NCBI GenBank assembly: GCA_014529385.2
Contig: CM043962.1
Coordinates: 46,607,098-46,671,097, forward strand
Direction of reading: 5' to 3'
DNA from: Adiantum capillus-veneris
Lineage: Eukaryota; Streptophyta; Polypodiopsida; Polypodiales; Pteridaceae
Length of the DNA: 64,000 bases
The notes under the pieces are model-generated. The model was not told where the DNA came from. It searched no databases and was given only the letters and a program-made list of their open reading frames with translations. Shown in pieces: positions 45,860-57,690 of this stretch. A program made the position numbers and the translations under genes. How positions within the stretch are numbered: position 1 is the stretch's first letter; every line of letters begins with the position of its first letter.

Positions 45860-48098
45860 TACCTCTCCGTTGGAAAGCAACTGTCCTTAGTTGCGAAGAT
45901 AAAAATCTGCAAACAATACTTGTCAAAAACAGTGATTAGTATGTTGTGTCAAAAACATCACATAATAAAAGAAAAATTTATGAAACTAAACAATCATTAG
46001 CTTATGCCTGCCGTCATCCACACACTACCTATTCTAGTGTCCCATACCACTAGAATAAGTAGTATATGTCATACCCTGATAAATCAGGATATATTGGTCA
46101 CACTCATTATTGTATAAATCAATTCTCATCAATCTCAAGTTCAGTTCTATAAATACTGTCGCGATAGAAAACCATTATATACCAATTCCAAATCCAATTT
46201 CAAATCCAAATCCAAGTATCCTTCATTTTCTATACCCGGGTAACAAAATCATACTAGTTACAGTGGTGGCCAGCCAGTGCAGCATGATTTCGTAACTGGT
46301 GTTGCCTAAATCGGTGAATCTACATCAATAGGACGTGCTGCCTAAATCGGCAAATCTGCACTAATGCTGCCTAAATTGGAGAATCTGCATTTGATATTGT
46401 TTAAAAATCATGAATCTGTAATGTATCAATGTGCTGCCTAAATCGGCGGATCTGCACCAAGATGAGTATCTACACTGTGCCTAAATCGACGAATCTGTGT
46501 GTCCGTGATCAATGGACTAAACTAGGCATACATAAAAAATATAACATTTATCACATGTGTGAGACCAATTTGGGGCATGTTTGAGTAGGAGGATACTTAC
46601 AAACTGTTGTTTACTATCCCATAGCACCTTAACTCATATAAGTAGCTGCATAGCTTAATGACAAATCATCTCAATGAAAATTCCTTATTGCAATACCATT
46701 GGAAGCCATGACCTAGAGGATATTTTGTATCTAAAAATGTACGTACTTGTGTGTGTGTGTGGCGAGCTATAATGGAAGGAAACTCAAGTTGAATCAGGGT
46801 GGTCTCACAAACAACATTTGTATACAGGGTAAAGAGATGTGCATTTAGTAACATGCACCAAAGTATGTGTTAGATTGTACCAACGTAGGGGGAAAAACAA
46901 TATGCCCTGGTGTGAGATGGAAATTAGCATACAACCAAAAAGTGCTAGAAGAGAGTAGCAGTGTCATGTAAGCTAGAAATCAATCTGAGTATATAAGAGA
47001 TTCAAGACTAAATCGCGAGTTTAATTACACATGGAGGATTTGCCTTGCTGAAGACGATATATGACATGATGAGAGGATTGAAAGTACTATAAATAAGGAA
47101 ATAAGTTCGCAATAGGAATCCACGCATTAAATATTTTATTAAATTGTAGACTATGTTGGGAAAATTGGTACTGAAAATACCTATAAAGCAAAATGATAAT
47201 CTTAAGCTAGCCAAGATGAGTAAGTGTACTTGTAATTTCTCTTTGAACAAGAGCAGTAGGCACATCTAAGAGTGTTGGTCCAGTCTTGTGTGAGAGGGTT
47301 GGTATACACAATTAAAACCAAGTATTAAATGACAGATGAGTGTCAATATTTGATTTGTAAGAAGCAGGGGAGCTGACATATAATCCGGTGCAATATGGTG
47401 AGTGTACATCAACGCAGAAAGGGACAAAGTCCAAATTATGGTCTGTATAGTTCTTTTGAATTATTAGACACCAAACGAGGTAGAAAAGAGTATGAAGGTT
47501 GTCATCAAAATCATTGGGTTAATTTCAATGAAGATAGATACTTGGATTCCCTTAAGATTTGTGGAAACATAGTGATGCCAAATGATGTGATATAAGCAAC
47601 AATGAAAAGTCTCACAATGAGTCATCTGAATATGATGAAAATAAGAAGTTTAGCACCAAATTGTAGTTGCCATAAATGTTAATATATACAAAATAACATC
47701 AATTTATGAATAAGCAGTGTAAAGTTCACAGAGGTTAACTAAAACTTACAAAAAATCGAGCAAAAGAAATCAAGTTGATACTTTTGAGTTTTGGATTTGT
47801 TAGAACTAAAAGTATGAACATGTCTTAAAGGTATCAGTCATAAGGTTGTTGGGATGAAGAAAAGATTCATAAATATTAGGTTAGAGGCTCATGATTGAAA
47901 AGATATGGTGAAAGGATCAATAATCTCTTACCAAAATTACTATGTCAGCTATGTGAGGTAGCTAGAAAATTAATGTCCTTTGTTAGAACCCGTTAATACT
48001 GCTTAAGTAAAAGTTGCGATGGAGGTTAGCACTTGAATGATGTTACCATCTTGTCAATGGCTACAAACTTTGATTATTACAGAGTTTGTTGGAAATCC

Positions 48099-48178
<80 letters not shown>
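48099..48178. repeat. (GA)n microsatellite
   Basis: About 80 bases of GA inside the 6-kb element. Confidence 0.95.
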
Positions 48179-48181
<3 letters not shown>

Positions 48182-48594
48182 GTCTGTTTATGAGGGTGTG
48201 TGCATGTCATTCTAAGGATGCAGAGAATAGCTGACATCATGGATGGTTGGTGACGTGTTGGCTTGACTGCTCGAGTCCGGCTTCTTCGCTCAGCTTCGAG
48301 TGTTCGATGCGTGGTGCTAGGGAGTATCGTTGGGTGTCAACTTCTCAAAATTGTTTCGACTGTCTGTGAGTACATGAGCACCTGTTGCTGCATGTTGTGC
48401 AATAGCTGCGTACTCTATCTATTGTACATATTGTCGTTGTACCACTTCTACTCGCACAATGACAAGGAGATAGAAAGCCGATATGGGGTGATGAGGGAGA
48501 TAGAAACCCGATATGGGGTGGTGAGGGTTTGTGGCCTGTATGGGAGAAGCCGAGCTTCGTGCCGGGAGGTGGTACGTTTGTGCCCTCCACAACA

Positions 48595-49005
48595 CCACTA
48601 AGATCATACTCTCCTTTTGCGTAAAAGCCTGGGATCTCTTACCACCGAGGAGGAGAGAATCTGATTATTTACACCCTTCTAGTACAATACCCTTGATTAC
48701 ATGTTCCACCAGGTCAACATCAAGTTGACTTGCTGCAAAATAGTCCAAGAAAAAAAATCCGGCTTTGCACCAGATTTCCCAATGTCATTGACACCCATAG
48801 CAACCAAATCTATCCCTAGGGTATCATGTTTTCCCATCTCAGAAACAAGCTTTATTTTTATTCCCACACCATATGTACCAGCTACATGATTAGAATCACT
48901 AAGCGGAAAAAAGCCCACCAAAGCCGCCAATGCCAGGATCAATGGCAGCTATTCTAGGGACTAGCTTAGTGCCAGCATTGATGTCAACACCCGCATCATA
49001 TGTTG
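48595..49005 (-). pseudogene. PUR5: Captured AIR synthase (PurM/PUR5) fragment
   Basis: The minus strand reads [20 protein letters not shown], then [20 protein letters not shown] and [17 protein letters not shown]. After a frame change at a T run it gives [19 protein letters not shown], and ends with IPGFYAKGEYDLSG. These match, in order, the N-terminal third of phosphoribosylformylglycinamidine cyclo-ligase, a purine-synthesis enzyme, including the GTDGVG and HDTIGIDLVAM-VND signatures (here GTYGVG). At least one frameshift and one stop are present, so it is non-functional. No intron is visible, which fits capture from mRNA. Sequence to about 49200 may be its transit-peptide region. Confidence 0.85.
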
Positions 49006-49620
49006 GAAGGCAAGAAGGGAGATTCTGCAAACCTTGGGGAGATTATGGTCTTGCTGTGGAGAGGCACTCAAGCTGATGAGGCCTTCAAAGAAGCTTGGCA
49101 ATCTGATTCTGGCGTACATCCTGCTGCAAGTCAAAGGTCTACTTGTCCCCTCGGTATGGTATCTTCGCGTAAATGCAATTGAAGCGCAGGATTGCCTTCT
49201 TCCTGGTGACAAAACCGGATTCCTGATGGCTTTGTCAAAGTCCGTTTACTGTATGTAGTCCTGCTTGAGGAGAGAGTCACAGAGAAAAAAAAAGACTGGG
49301 GCTCTAGTCGCTGAAGTGCTTCGTCAACTTCCGCCTCTGTAGGCAGTACGTGTACTGGGAAGGGGATGTGGAGGCGGTGCAATGCGAGCTGATGGTGTGA
49401 GAAGAATGTGCGGTAGCATGGGTTTGCTGAATATGGACTCATGACCTTATAATGCAGCACACCAACTACAGAAGGGATGACGTCGAGGTGTTGGCCTTGG
49501 AGCACATGCAGCCATCAGACATAACCAGAGGTGGCCATGCAATCAGTTACACGAGTTGGTTTAAGGCACTAGATTAAAGTGAGGATGGGTTGGGGGATGA
49601 AAGAACCACTGCATGGGAGT
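49006..49620 (-). other. Interior of the 6-kb element, possible further captured sequence
   Basis: A minus-strand frame (49505-49131) of 124 codons includes HVLPTEAEVDEALQRLEPQ but matches nothing I know. Composition is higher in G and C than the AT-rich parts at 46000-48000, suggesting another captured gene piece. Confidence 0.3.
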
Positions 49621-49630
49621 GGTTGGCGGC

Positions 49631-49736
<106 letters not shown>

Positions 49737-49825
49737 CGGGGTGGTTCAGTAGGTAGGCTGACTGGGAGGGGAGAGAGAGAAAGTGAGAGAGATTGCTTGG
49801 GGCTAGGAGTGAGTGCAGCCGCAAC

Positions 49826-49876
49826 TGGAGTAGCCGGCCATGCACTGGAGTAGCCGGCCATGCACTGGAGTAGCCG
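49826..49876. repeat. Short tandem repeat, ~20-bp unit, about three copies
   Basis: GGAGTAGCCGGCCATGCACT repeats head to tail, the last copy diverging to TAGCCGCTTC. Confidence 0.85.
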
Positions 49877-50368
49877 CTTCTCTCGCAAATAAGTTAGTGC
49901 AGATGTGGGCCATTGAAGAACAGCGGCTGCGTACAATAGTAAGAGCTAACTTAAGTGAGGGAGTGATCAGAAGGGGTTCAGGGGTTGTTAACTGCATGCA
50001 TGTTGTATGGCTTTGTCGAGTTGGTGTGCTGGTCCTTGTCAAATGATTGTCGCCACTGTTGTGATGGTGCAGACCCAAGGGTTCGTCATGGTGAAATTTG
50101 TGTTGATACCGTCTATTGCTTCAGCTAATTTTTTTTTCCTTTCTCCATTGTTAAGTGCTTATGCGCCATCACTATTGCTCCGATAGTTCAAAAGCTGCAC
50201 TCTCATGGCTCTGCTCATAACCGTCATGAGGCCATTGTCCCTTGCAAGATGTGGTCTCTCAGCATAGTGTCCTGGCGGCTATTTGCTTCTTGGGAGTGTG
50301 GTAGAGTTATCCCCTAACTTTCACACTTTGATCTTAGGCAGATGGTGACATGGTTTTGATGATCGAAC

Positions 50369-50473
50369 AATCATCTTCTTCGAATATCCTTCCTTCCCGT
50401 GAGATGAGGGATTCCCTCATCTCACGGGAATCCCTCATCTCACGGGAAGGAAGGATATTCGAAGAAGATGATT
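50369..50473. repeat. Perfect 48-bp inverted repeat with 9-base loop
   Basis: 50369-50416 and 50426-50473 are exact reverse complements around TCATCTCAC. A further partial copy of the arm sequence (ATTCCCGTGAGATGA) follows at once. On the element's sense strand the hairpin lies about 390 bases after the primer site, inside the leader, where retroelement dimerisation or packaging structures are usually found. Confidence 0.92.
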
Positions 50474-50858
50474 CCCGTGAGATGAAGGATTCCCTCCCTC
50501 TCTTCTTCTATCAAACCATGCTATCTAATATTAATTAATCTACCTACTTACAAATATGTTTCCACATATCTATGTTATTCTCTTCTATGCGTTTAATCAA
50601 AATTGCTTTGTTATCAGGTATGTCTCTTGTTAGCTTATGCGTCCCCTCTATTGAAAACATGAAAAAGCCATAAGTTCCTTTAATACATACATCATACATA
50701 CATCGAGAGCTTCGATTGGTGAAGACAACAAAAACAATGTCAACAAACATAAGGAGAGCAAAGAAGTAGATAAAATTTAGGGATAACTTAGCTTCATCAA
50801 TATAGTGAATCGAAATTCCTTCATAGCAACCATTTGTATACCAAGGACGTCGATCTAA

Positions 50859-50870
50859 GCTCTGATACCA
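50859..50870 (-). promoter_or_regulatory. Primer binding site of the 6-kb element
   Basis: GCTCTGATACCA on the plus strand, complement of the initiator tRNA-Met primer site, one base from the 5' LTR. Confidence 0.9.
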
Positions 50871-50871
50871 C

Positions 50872-51358
50872 TGCTACAGACGGAAACGTCGTGGGCCCTG
50901 CAAAATAGCAAAAACAATATACTACAAGTCATGAAACGAACAAATATGCATACCTCGAATCACACAACGCATAATCCAAGTTGTACACAAGCAGAGAGAG
51001 AAAGAGAGAGTGATAGAACGAGAGAGCACGTGCATGTGCACCTCCTAGAACGGAGTGCTACGCCGGCACGGCGAGAGAGAAGAGGGGAGAGGAGAGAAGA
51101 AGTACACAGACACTAGGTGCAATCTCCCCTCATGCAAGAGTGACCATTCCCTCTTGCACGTATTTGTTTTATAGATTTCTTGAATGGTCAAATTGGTTAC
51201 AAACTGGCCGGCCGGTCATAAATGGCCAAAGCTCATAAAGAGCACTTGAATAATAAAATGTACATAAAATATGATATCCTTTTGCAATAGCTTAGCTCGG
51301 TCAAGCCTTTTCCACCTGTCACAACTGCAATAAATAATAAGATATCAATTCCATAACA
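50872..51358 (-). repeat. 5' LTR (right) of the 6-kb element
   Basis: 487 bp, paired with 45373-45859; followed directly by ATGCT and the resumed palindrome array. Confidence 0.88.
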
Positions 51359-51795
51359 ATGCTGGTTTCAAGAAGGGATGGCAGCTTTCTATATACTGTG
51401 TATGCTAATTATCATACTATGCTATGAGTGGAAATTAGCAAAAACAAAAATCCATAGTATGTTAATTGAAGGAATGCTAATTAGCATACCATGCATGCTA
51501 ATTAGCATATTGTTTATGCCAATTGGCATAGACAGTATGTTGATTAGCATACCATTGCTGGTTTCAAGGAGAAAATATGGCAGCTTCCTGTATATTGTAT
51601 ATGCTAATTAGCATACTATGGTAGGCTGTGAGTGGAAGTAGCACAAACAAAAATGATCAGTATGCTAATTAGAATGTATTCTAATTAGCTACTGTGAGTA
51701 TGCTAATTAGCATACTGTTTTGGCTGTGTTAGCATAAACAATCTACTAACTACCATAAACATTATGCTAATTAGCATACCTTTGCTGATTTCCAA
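51359..51795. repeat. Palindrome array A, right part
   Basis: Continues array A after the insertion with the same unit words (GCTGGTTTCAAG, ATGGCAGCTT) and at least three exact TATGCTAATTAGCATA copies (about 51599, 51697, 51761). Removing the LTR element and one ATGCT rejoins the array. Confidence 0.88.
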
Positions 51796-52014
51796 CGAGA
51801 ATGTATACAAATTCAATGTTTACAAGATGCCAACAATATGCATAGTATTTTCTTCAAAAAAAGAATAGTACAGGATCTGATCATTACTATCTGAAGTGAA
51901 TGTCAGAATAGTTAAAACATTGGAAAGGCAATTTACAAATTTCCTTCATAATGCTACAAAACTGCAGAGAGCCTCCTACTCTGGATAAGATCGTGGTTTA
52001 GCGCGCTTGTACAC
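51796..52014. other. Gap between array A and the minus-strand locus
   Basis: AT-rich, no repeat word and no frame; would be the downstream region of the FCP1-like locus. Confidence 0.4.
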
Positions 52015-53127
52015 TCACTTTTGCTCAGTGTTCGTTTGCGGAGCTTTGGGTTCTTGCTCTCTTTCTTCTTCTTGCTGAGCTTTTGGTTCTTGCAACTCTC
52101 TTTCTTCTTCTTCTTGCTGCTGCTTCTCTAATTTTTCCCTTTGTAGCCTCTCTCTCTTATGTCTTTCATCTTCTTCTTCAACCTCCCTTTGTCTCCTATG
52201 GATGACTTCATTACCCTGGGCCTCGTTGCACCGATGCATTTTTTATTCCAGCTTCCTGATCACTTGTTGTGAAAAAAAATATCGGGCAGTATCAAACGCA
52301 TTTTCAGCTGTATATGCTGTACGATCCTCTGATTGGCAGCCATAGGAACAACCAACTGCTCAAAGTATCTATCAGGAAGTTTTGTCGCTATTCTTTGGTC
52401 TAATCCTCTATTTTAGGAGTAACAAGCCAACTTCCTTCAGGGTTCTGGCACACTTTGTACATACTATCATCAATAATTAGACTGTTTTGGGGCCCAAAGT
52501 TGCAGTTCTTCCAAAACAATCTCAAATCCTTCAAGAATACAGGCTTATTATATATCTGCCAAGGCTGGCCACTACAATGACTCTGTGTAAAAACACCTCT
52601 CATCTTATCCCTCTGCTCTTTGAATATTGTTTCTAATATTGCATTCACTTTAGGTGCCATGCTGGTGCTCCATATATACACATGGAAAAATCAGAGGCAC
52701 CAATCCAAAAATTTGTGGCTGTCTTTGCAACAAAATACCAACCTCCTATCTTGCACATCGTACTTTATCATTTCCCCTGCATGTTTAGGGGGAATGTCAC
52801 CGTGCATTAACTCTAACTTGAACAAGCAGGCCATTTAAATCAAGAACCAAAGCGTGCCCCTCGTCTGGCAATGGCTTTGGAACGCATATTGGGTTTGGTA
52901 GTGCATACCACTCAACAAAAATAACTTCCCCCGAGGGATGAACATAACTAAAGTATTCATTTATTTTTGTTAAGTGTTTAAGATAGCTAGCCAGGTGCTT
53001 CTCAATCTCGCCTTTTTCTTTTTGTAGTTCTCTAGCCTTGGCAATACACCGCTTTCGCATGGTTTTGCATGCAATGGCATAATTCAAATCATGCAGGGCA
53101 ACTAACTGCAATTTCTCTTGCCCTATG
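52015..53127 (-). pseudogene. FCP1/NIF-type HAD phosphatase-like gene, disrupted
   Basis: After a probable acceptor (TCATAG/GG, about 53127) the minus strand reads a helical charged region, then ALVLDLNGLLV (motif I, about 52820-52850; D-L-N instead of the catalytic D-x-D). A one-base frameshift gives LMHGDIPPKHAGEMIKYDV and FLDWCL, an in-frame TGA, then FFHVYIWSTSM (motif II, about 52670-52700), KPVFLKDL with the motif III lysine (about 52530) and SLIIDDSMYK (motif IV, about 52470). This is the order of plant FCP1-homology proteins. A Glu/Arg/Gln-rich tail (52239-52015) with TPQ/KAP repeats closes the locus. One frameshift and one stop argue for a pseudogene, and motif I suggests a non-catalytic family. 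Confidence 0.7.
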
Positions 53128-53386
53128 ACACATAAATGGTATCGATGAATAAAGACATCATAAAGGACAAGCAAAAACTATTGAACTATTGCACAGTAAA
53201 ATAATATTGAAAAGATTTTTTCCATTATATATATACATGCCACAGGGTGTGGAGCTTGCTAACACTACATAACTTGGACACAAAATGGAATAGATTCAGC
53301 ATAATTTCTTGCAAGCACATGAGCGAATGGCTTTCTTTTCACCTCTATTGTGCTCGTTTATGTCATCTAGGGTGCTCGGAGGGGCA

Positions 53387-53924
53387 TCAAAATTTCTCAT
53401 CCCCAGGTTCTTCTAGAATCTGTTCTAGGCTACCTTTTCTCTTTAATTTCACTTTGTTTACAAAACCCTGTAGGGGGCTGTCATCACCAGCGTCTTGCGC
53501 AGTCAGCGCACTGTTAGTCCTGAAACCTTTCTCTTGAGCACTCCTACCTTCGTCTTGCACACTCCTAACTATTTCCTCTGAGACACTTGTTTGATCATTT
53601 GTAGGGGGCTTGGGTTTGGGACGAGTAATCATGATAAAATCTTCATCATCATCATCTATTTCTTTACCATCTGCAGCAGCCTCGTGCGTTGTCGCATGTT
53701 GTGGCATTACATCTTCCCTTTCATGCTGTCTATCCAGCTCATCAGATTCATCATTACAGAGCTTCTCTTCTTTCCTTTGATTGACAGGTGTCTTGTCAGG
53801 TTCGCATCCTGCATCACTGATACGTGTGTATTCCATTCCCCTGTTGATTTTCATTGATACCATTACGATTGCTTGTATGCATAGTGTGACAAGTAGCATT
53901 CCATGTATGGTAGGCATCTATATC
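53387..53924 (-). pseudogene. Acidic, disordered exon of the minus-strand locus
   Basis: Open for about 176 codons, with DDDDEDF, KPKPPTNDQ and NKVKLKRKGSLEQILEEPG; no known domain. An acceptor-like CTACAG/G at 53925-53930 ends an intron made of array B. Joining to the RING-like exon at that acceptor does not keep this frame, so either another acceptor is used or the gene is broken. Confidence 0.45.
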
Positions 53925-55568
53925 CTGTAGACATTCATATTGTCTATGCTAAATATGCTAACTAGTATACAAAGTGTGCTAACCACCATGATCAATATGC
54001 TAACTAGCATACAAAATATGCTAACAAAGAAGTGTGAATATAGTGTGTATGCTAACTAGCAGAGAATGTATGCTAATTAGCATACATAAAATGTTAATAG
54101 GCAAAATTGGGTGTATGCTAATGGTATGCTTATTACTGATGGTGTGCTAATTAGCACACATGCTATGTTAATTAGCATAAATGGTATGCTAATTAGCATA
54201 CAATGTATGCTAGCATAGATGGTATACTAACTAGAGGATAAGTTATGCTAATAAACTAACGTCTCTGGTAATTAGCATACCATCTTTGCTGGTTAGCATA
54301 TTGTGCATGCTAACTAAAATACACATTACGATAGCTAGCAAAGAGGTGTGCTAACTAGCATACAAATTATGCTAGCTAGTTCAAAATGTATGCTAACTAG
54401 CATAGAGGTATGCTAACAAGCATACACATTATGCTAGCTAGCAAAGTATCATACCTTTTTTTATATTTATCATACTTGCATGCTAGCCATCATACACAAT
54501 GTTCTAATTAGCATAAAAAGTATGCCAATTAGCATATACCTTGATTAGCATCCTTTTTATACTAATTAGAACATTGTGTATAGCCATGTGTGCTAACTTA
54601 AAAAGGTATGCTATACACAATGTTCTAATTAGCATAAAAAGTATGCTAATCAAAGTATATGCTAATTAGAACATTGTGTATGATGGCTAGCATGCAAGTA
54701 TGATAAATATAAGAAAAGGTATGCTTATGCATGCTAAATAGCATACTTGCATGCTAGCCATCATACACAGTGTTCTAATTAGCATAAAAAGTATGCTAAT
54801 CAAAGTATATGCTAATTAGCGCTAATTAGAACATTGTGTATGATGGCTAGCATGCAAGTATGATAAATATAAGAAAAGGTATGCTTATGCATGCTAATTA
54901 GCATACTTGCATGCTAGCCATCATACACAGTGTTCTAATTAGCATAAAAAGTATGCTAATTAACATATTAAATATGCTACTTAGCGTAACTTGTATGTTA
55001 GTTAGCACACTGTGTGTGCTAACTAACATACATGCTATGTTAATTAACATACCTTGTTTTCTAGTTAGCACACTATGCACTAATCAGCTTATTTAACATG
55101 CTGATTAGCATACTTTGTGTCTAATTGGGAAACTCTCTATGCTAGTTAGCATGCATAGTTTGTTAACTAGCATAGAAGGTATGCTTATTAGCATACACAA
55201 TATGCTAACTAGCATACAAAAAATGCCAACTAGTATTCACAATATGTTAGCTAGGATAACTAGATGTGCTAACTAACATACATAGTATGCTTACCACCAT
55301 GACAATGTATGCTAGCTATATCTCATAGTATGCTAACTAGCATAACTAGGTTTGACAACTACCATACACAACATGCTAGACACCATACCCACTAAGCTAG
55401 TTAGCATACCTTCTATGCTAACTAGCATAACTAGGTTTGACAACTACCATACACAATATGCTAGATACATACCCACTAAGCTAACTAGCATACCTTCTAT
55501 GCTAACTAGCATACATAGGGCTAGTGTAGGAATCAAGGCTGGATAACTGTTCCTTAACATTATCTTAC
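53925..55568 (-). repeat. Palindrome array B, occupying a probable intron
   Basis: 1.64 kb almost wholly composed of variants of the array A palindrome, here mostly with GCTAACTAGCATA, GCTAGCTAGC and TATGCTAATTAGCATA (exact near 54067 and 54185). It starts at a good donor (CCG/GTAAGA, minus strand, 55568) and ends at CTACAG/G (53925). Array A's CAAGGAGAAG spacer is absent, so the two arrays share only the palindrome. Confidence 0.8.
54461..54712. repeat. Perfect 55-bp inverted repeat within array B
   Basis: 54461-54515 and 54658-54712 are exact reverse complements separated by 142 bases. Further copies of the same arm lie near 54749-54800, 54820-54872 and 54903-54955, giving nested hairpins. 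Confidence 0.85.
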
Positions 55569-55830
55569 CGGAACTCTGTGTGATTGGAGGTCCTTCCCTT
55601 GTAACCTTGCCACACCATTCAGCTGATATCCGCTGCTGGCAGTTGGAAGCTCTACATTTAGTCCCCAGGGAGCATGCAACAACAAAGCAGATTAGGTGAT
55701 AGGTATGCTCACATGGCATTTTGACCATTGCACTGATTTCGTGTACTTCTAGTGGTAGACCACAGCCAGTACACACGTTGCTTGTTGACCCATCGCGTAC
55801 CCCTCCTATACACTCTGTAAAAGTGTCCAT
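55569..55830 (-). pseudogene. RING-like zinc finger exon
   Basis: Starts with ATG at 55830 (MDTFTECIGGVRDGSTSN) and contains CTGCGLPLEV, MPCEHTYHLICF, and CRASNCQQRISAEW. The C-x2-C...C-x-H-x2-H-x2-C...C-x4-C spacing resembles RING/PHD-type zinc binding used in protein-protein contacts or ubiquitin transfer. The exon ends at a strong GTAAGA donor. Whether it belongs with the FCP1-like exons is inferred from strand and order. Confidence 0.5.
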
Positions 55831-56020
55831 AGCTATCTTGCATAGGGCAAAGGGATGAAGGAGCCTTGTATCATCCTACTTATCTGCATGAGCAACTACA
55901 ATTGACTATCGTAGGGGTGCACTTTCGCTTCCTGCACCTCCACATTTAATCTACAAACCAATCCAAACAGAGGCATGGTAAGTACATAGGATAGTTGTGC
56001 ACATATTCAAAACATAAGGT

Positions 56021-57078
56021 TCAACCACAAAAACCATCGGCACTTACATGAAGACAGGTTATGTCAATATCAACACGAGTGGGGGTGTCCTCACTGTGAG
56101 GAAACCCCAAACCATCTAGTGTCTCCTTCAGTGTCTCGATCTTTATCTTGAGCTCTATTTCTCTCCTTGCATCCACACTGTCAGTGAGGCATAAACACCG
56201 CAATTCACTCTCAGCATCATGAAGCTTATGTCTCATAGCAAGTACTACAGGGTTGACCATACCATGGCTTGCTTTCAGAACCCTCCGCTTCAAGCTCTTG
56301 ACCCGCATTCTTGAGCTGTTGTTTAGCATCCTGCAGTCGATTTCTGAGATGGTCATTTGCACTCATGATGTGCTGCAAATCAAAGAGCCCAAAATATGAC
56401 AGGCTTGCTGTCACTTTGTGAGAGCTGTTAATAGAGAGGGGTGTTGCCCTGGCAGCGAAAACAACGTTCGAAGCTACGTGGCCAGCACAATATTCCTTTG
56501 TTTTTGCGGAGCCCTCCTCTGTTTTTTGACTTGAGGGGTGGGTATTACGCACCCTCCACTTTTCAACATGGGCATCGTAGTAACCTTTTTCTCGAAGGTC
56601 CTGCAAATGCTAGATAGCAAACTCAGCCCAATTGAACTGCATGATTGAGCCACTTGCAATTGCCACTGGACTGAATTGTTTTACAAAACCCTTCACAAAA
56701 GCCGAATTAATTTTCATGTTGGTGGGGGCCTTCTGGTACACCCTGTAGTGTAACTGAAGTACTTGGTCGTACATGTCGCTAACGAATGCTACTGCATTTG
56801 AAGCGATATTTGTTGTGATCCTTCGCCGCTCTGAATACATTGAACCACTCCAAATCTGTAATTTGCTCCTACTTCACCAATTTGGGGTCGTCATTGTCCA
56901 TGGAGAGGCCATGGACAACATTAAACTCTTCTGCTGTTACACAAAACTTTTCCTGCAGTGGGATGTTCAGCTTGGGATCTTTCCATCGTCCTGCACACCA
57001 CACAGGATTATAAGATAAAACGTTACAGAATCCCACTAGAATAGAGTTTTCAAGTAATTTATACACAGGAAATTGCAC
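56021..57078 (-). pseudogene. Upstream exons of the minus-strand locus, decayed
   Basis: From right to left: GRWKDPKLNIPLQEKFCVTA after a TGTGCAG acceptor (about 57000), with a stop at about 56869. Then ITTNIASNAVAFVSDMYDQV (about 56760-56810) and FNWAEFAI followed by a TAG where CAG would continue into HLQDLREKGYYDAHVEKW (about 56560-56640). Then a coiled stretch NRLQDAKQQLKNAGQELEAE (about 56290-56350) and SELRCLCLTDSVDARREIEL (about 56140-56200). No domain is recognised. The stops at otherwise smooth continuations indicate recent decay. Confidence 0.45.
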
Positions 57079-57398
57079 GGGCTCTCCTTAGATGCAATCA
57101 TCTAAGCATGCACCTTGAATGCCTAAGGCAATTCACAAGCACCTGATCAGTGTGAAAGAATCCACAACTAGATTGCAGCCAGGGGCTACTGCAAAAACAA
57201 GCATATAAGCTGAATGCATAGTCATCTGTGTTGATTGTAGCATATGCTTAGCAACACAATTTTCTCATGGGTGAGAGGATTCACTAACAAATTAGTAGTC
57301 GGGGCATGCTGAAGAAATGTGTCATGCTTTGCTTAATTTACAACTTCCAAATGTGGCCCCCTCATTCAAGAGAGAGAGAGAGAGAGAGAGAGAGTACC

Positions 57399-57690
57399 TG
57401 AGTCCTGCTTCTCCTTCCCTGCATGCATGTACTTTGACATTGGGGATCCTTGGGAATTAGAAGCATTCAAACTTTTGCAGGGCAGAGGAGAAGCAACAGA
57501 ACCTTTGCCCCTCGACTTCCTTCTTGGTGGAGTACTGTCAAGACTGCTGTTGGAGGTGGCTTGCTCCAGTGGTGAGCTATCCTCCACTTGGGCTGACTGC
57601 TGGCCTTTGACTGCAGACCTCCTTGTAGCTCACAATCACTTTCCTCCCTCTCTCTGACCTGTGGCCCCTGCACTATGCTTCCCTCCATGC
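57399..57690 (-). pseudogene. Possible first exon of the minus-strand locus
   Basis: A Ser/Pro/Lys-rich frame (from about 57587) includes STPPRRKSRGKGS, a basic nuclear-signal-like patch, and ends at CAG/GTACTC beside a (GA)n tract (57370-57394). An alternative overlapping frame starts at an ATG at 57688. Which one is coding cannot be decided by eye. Confidence 0.3.
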
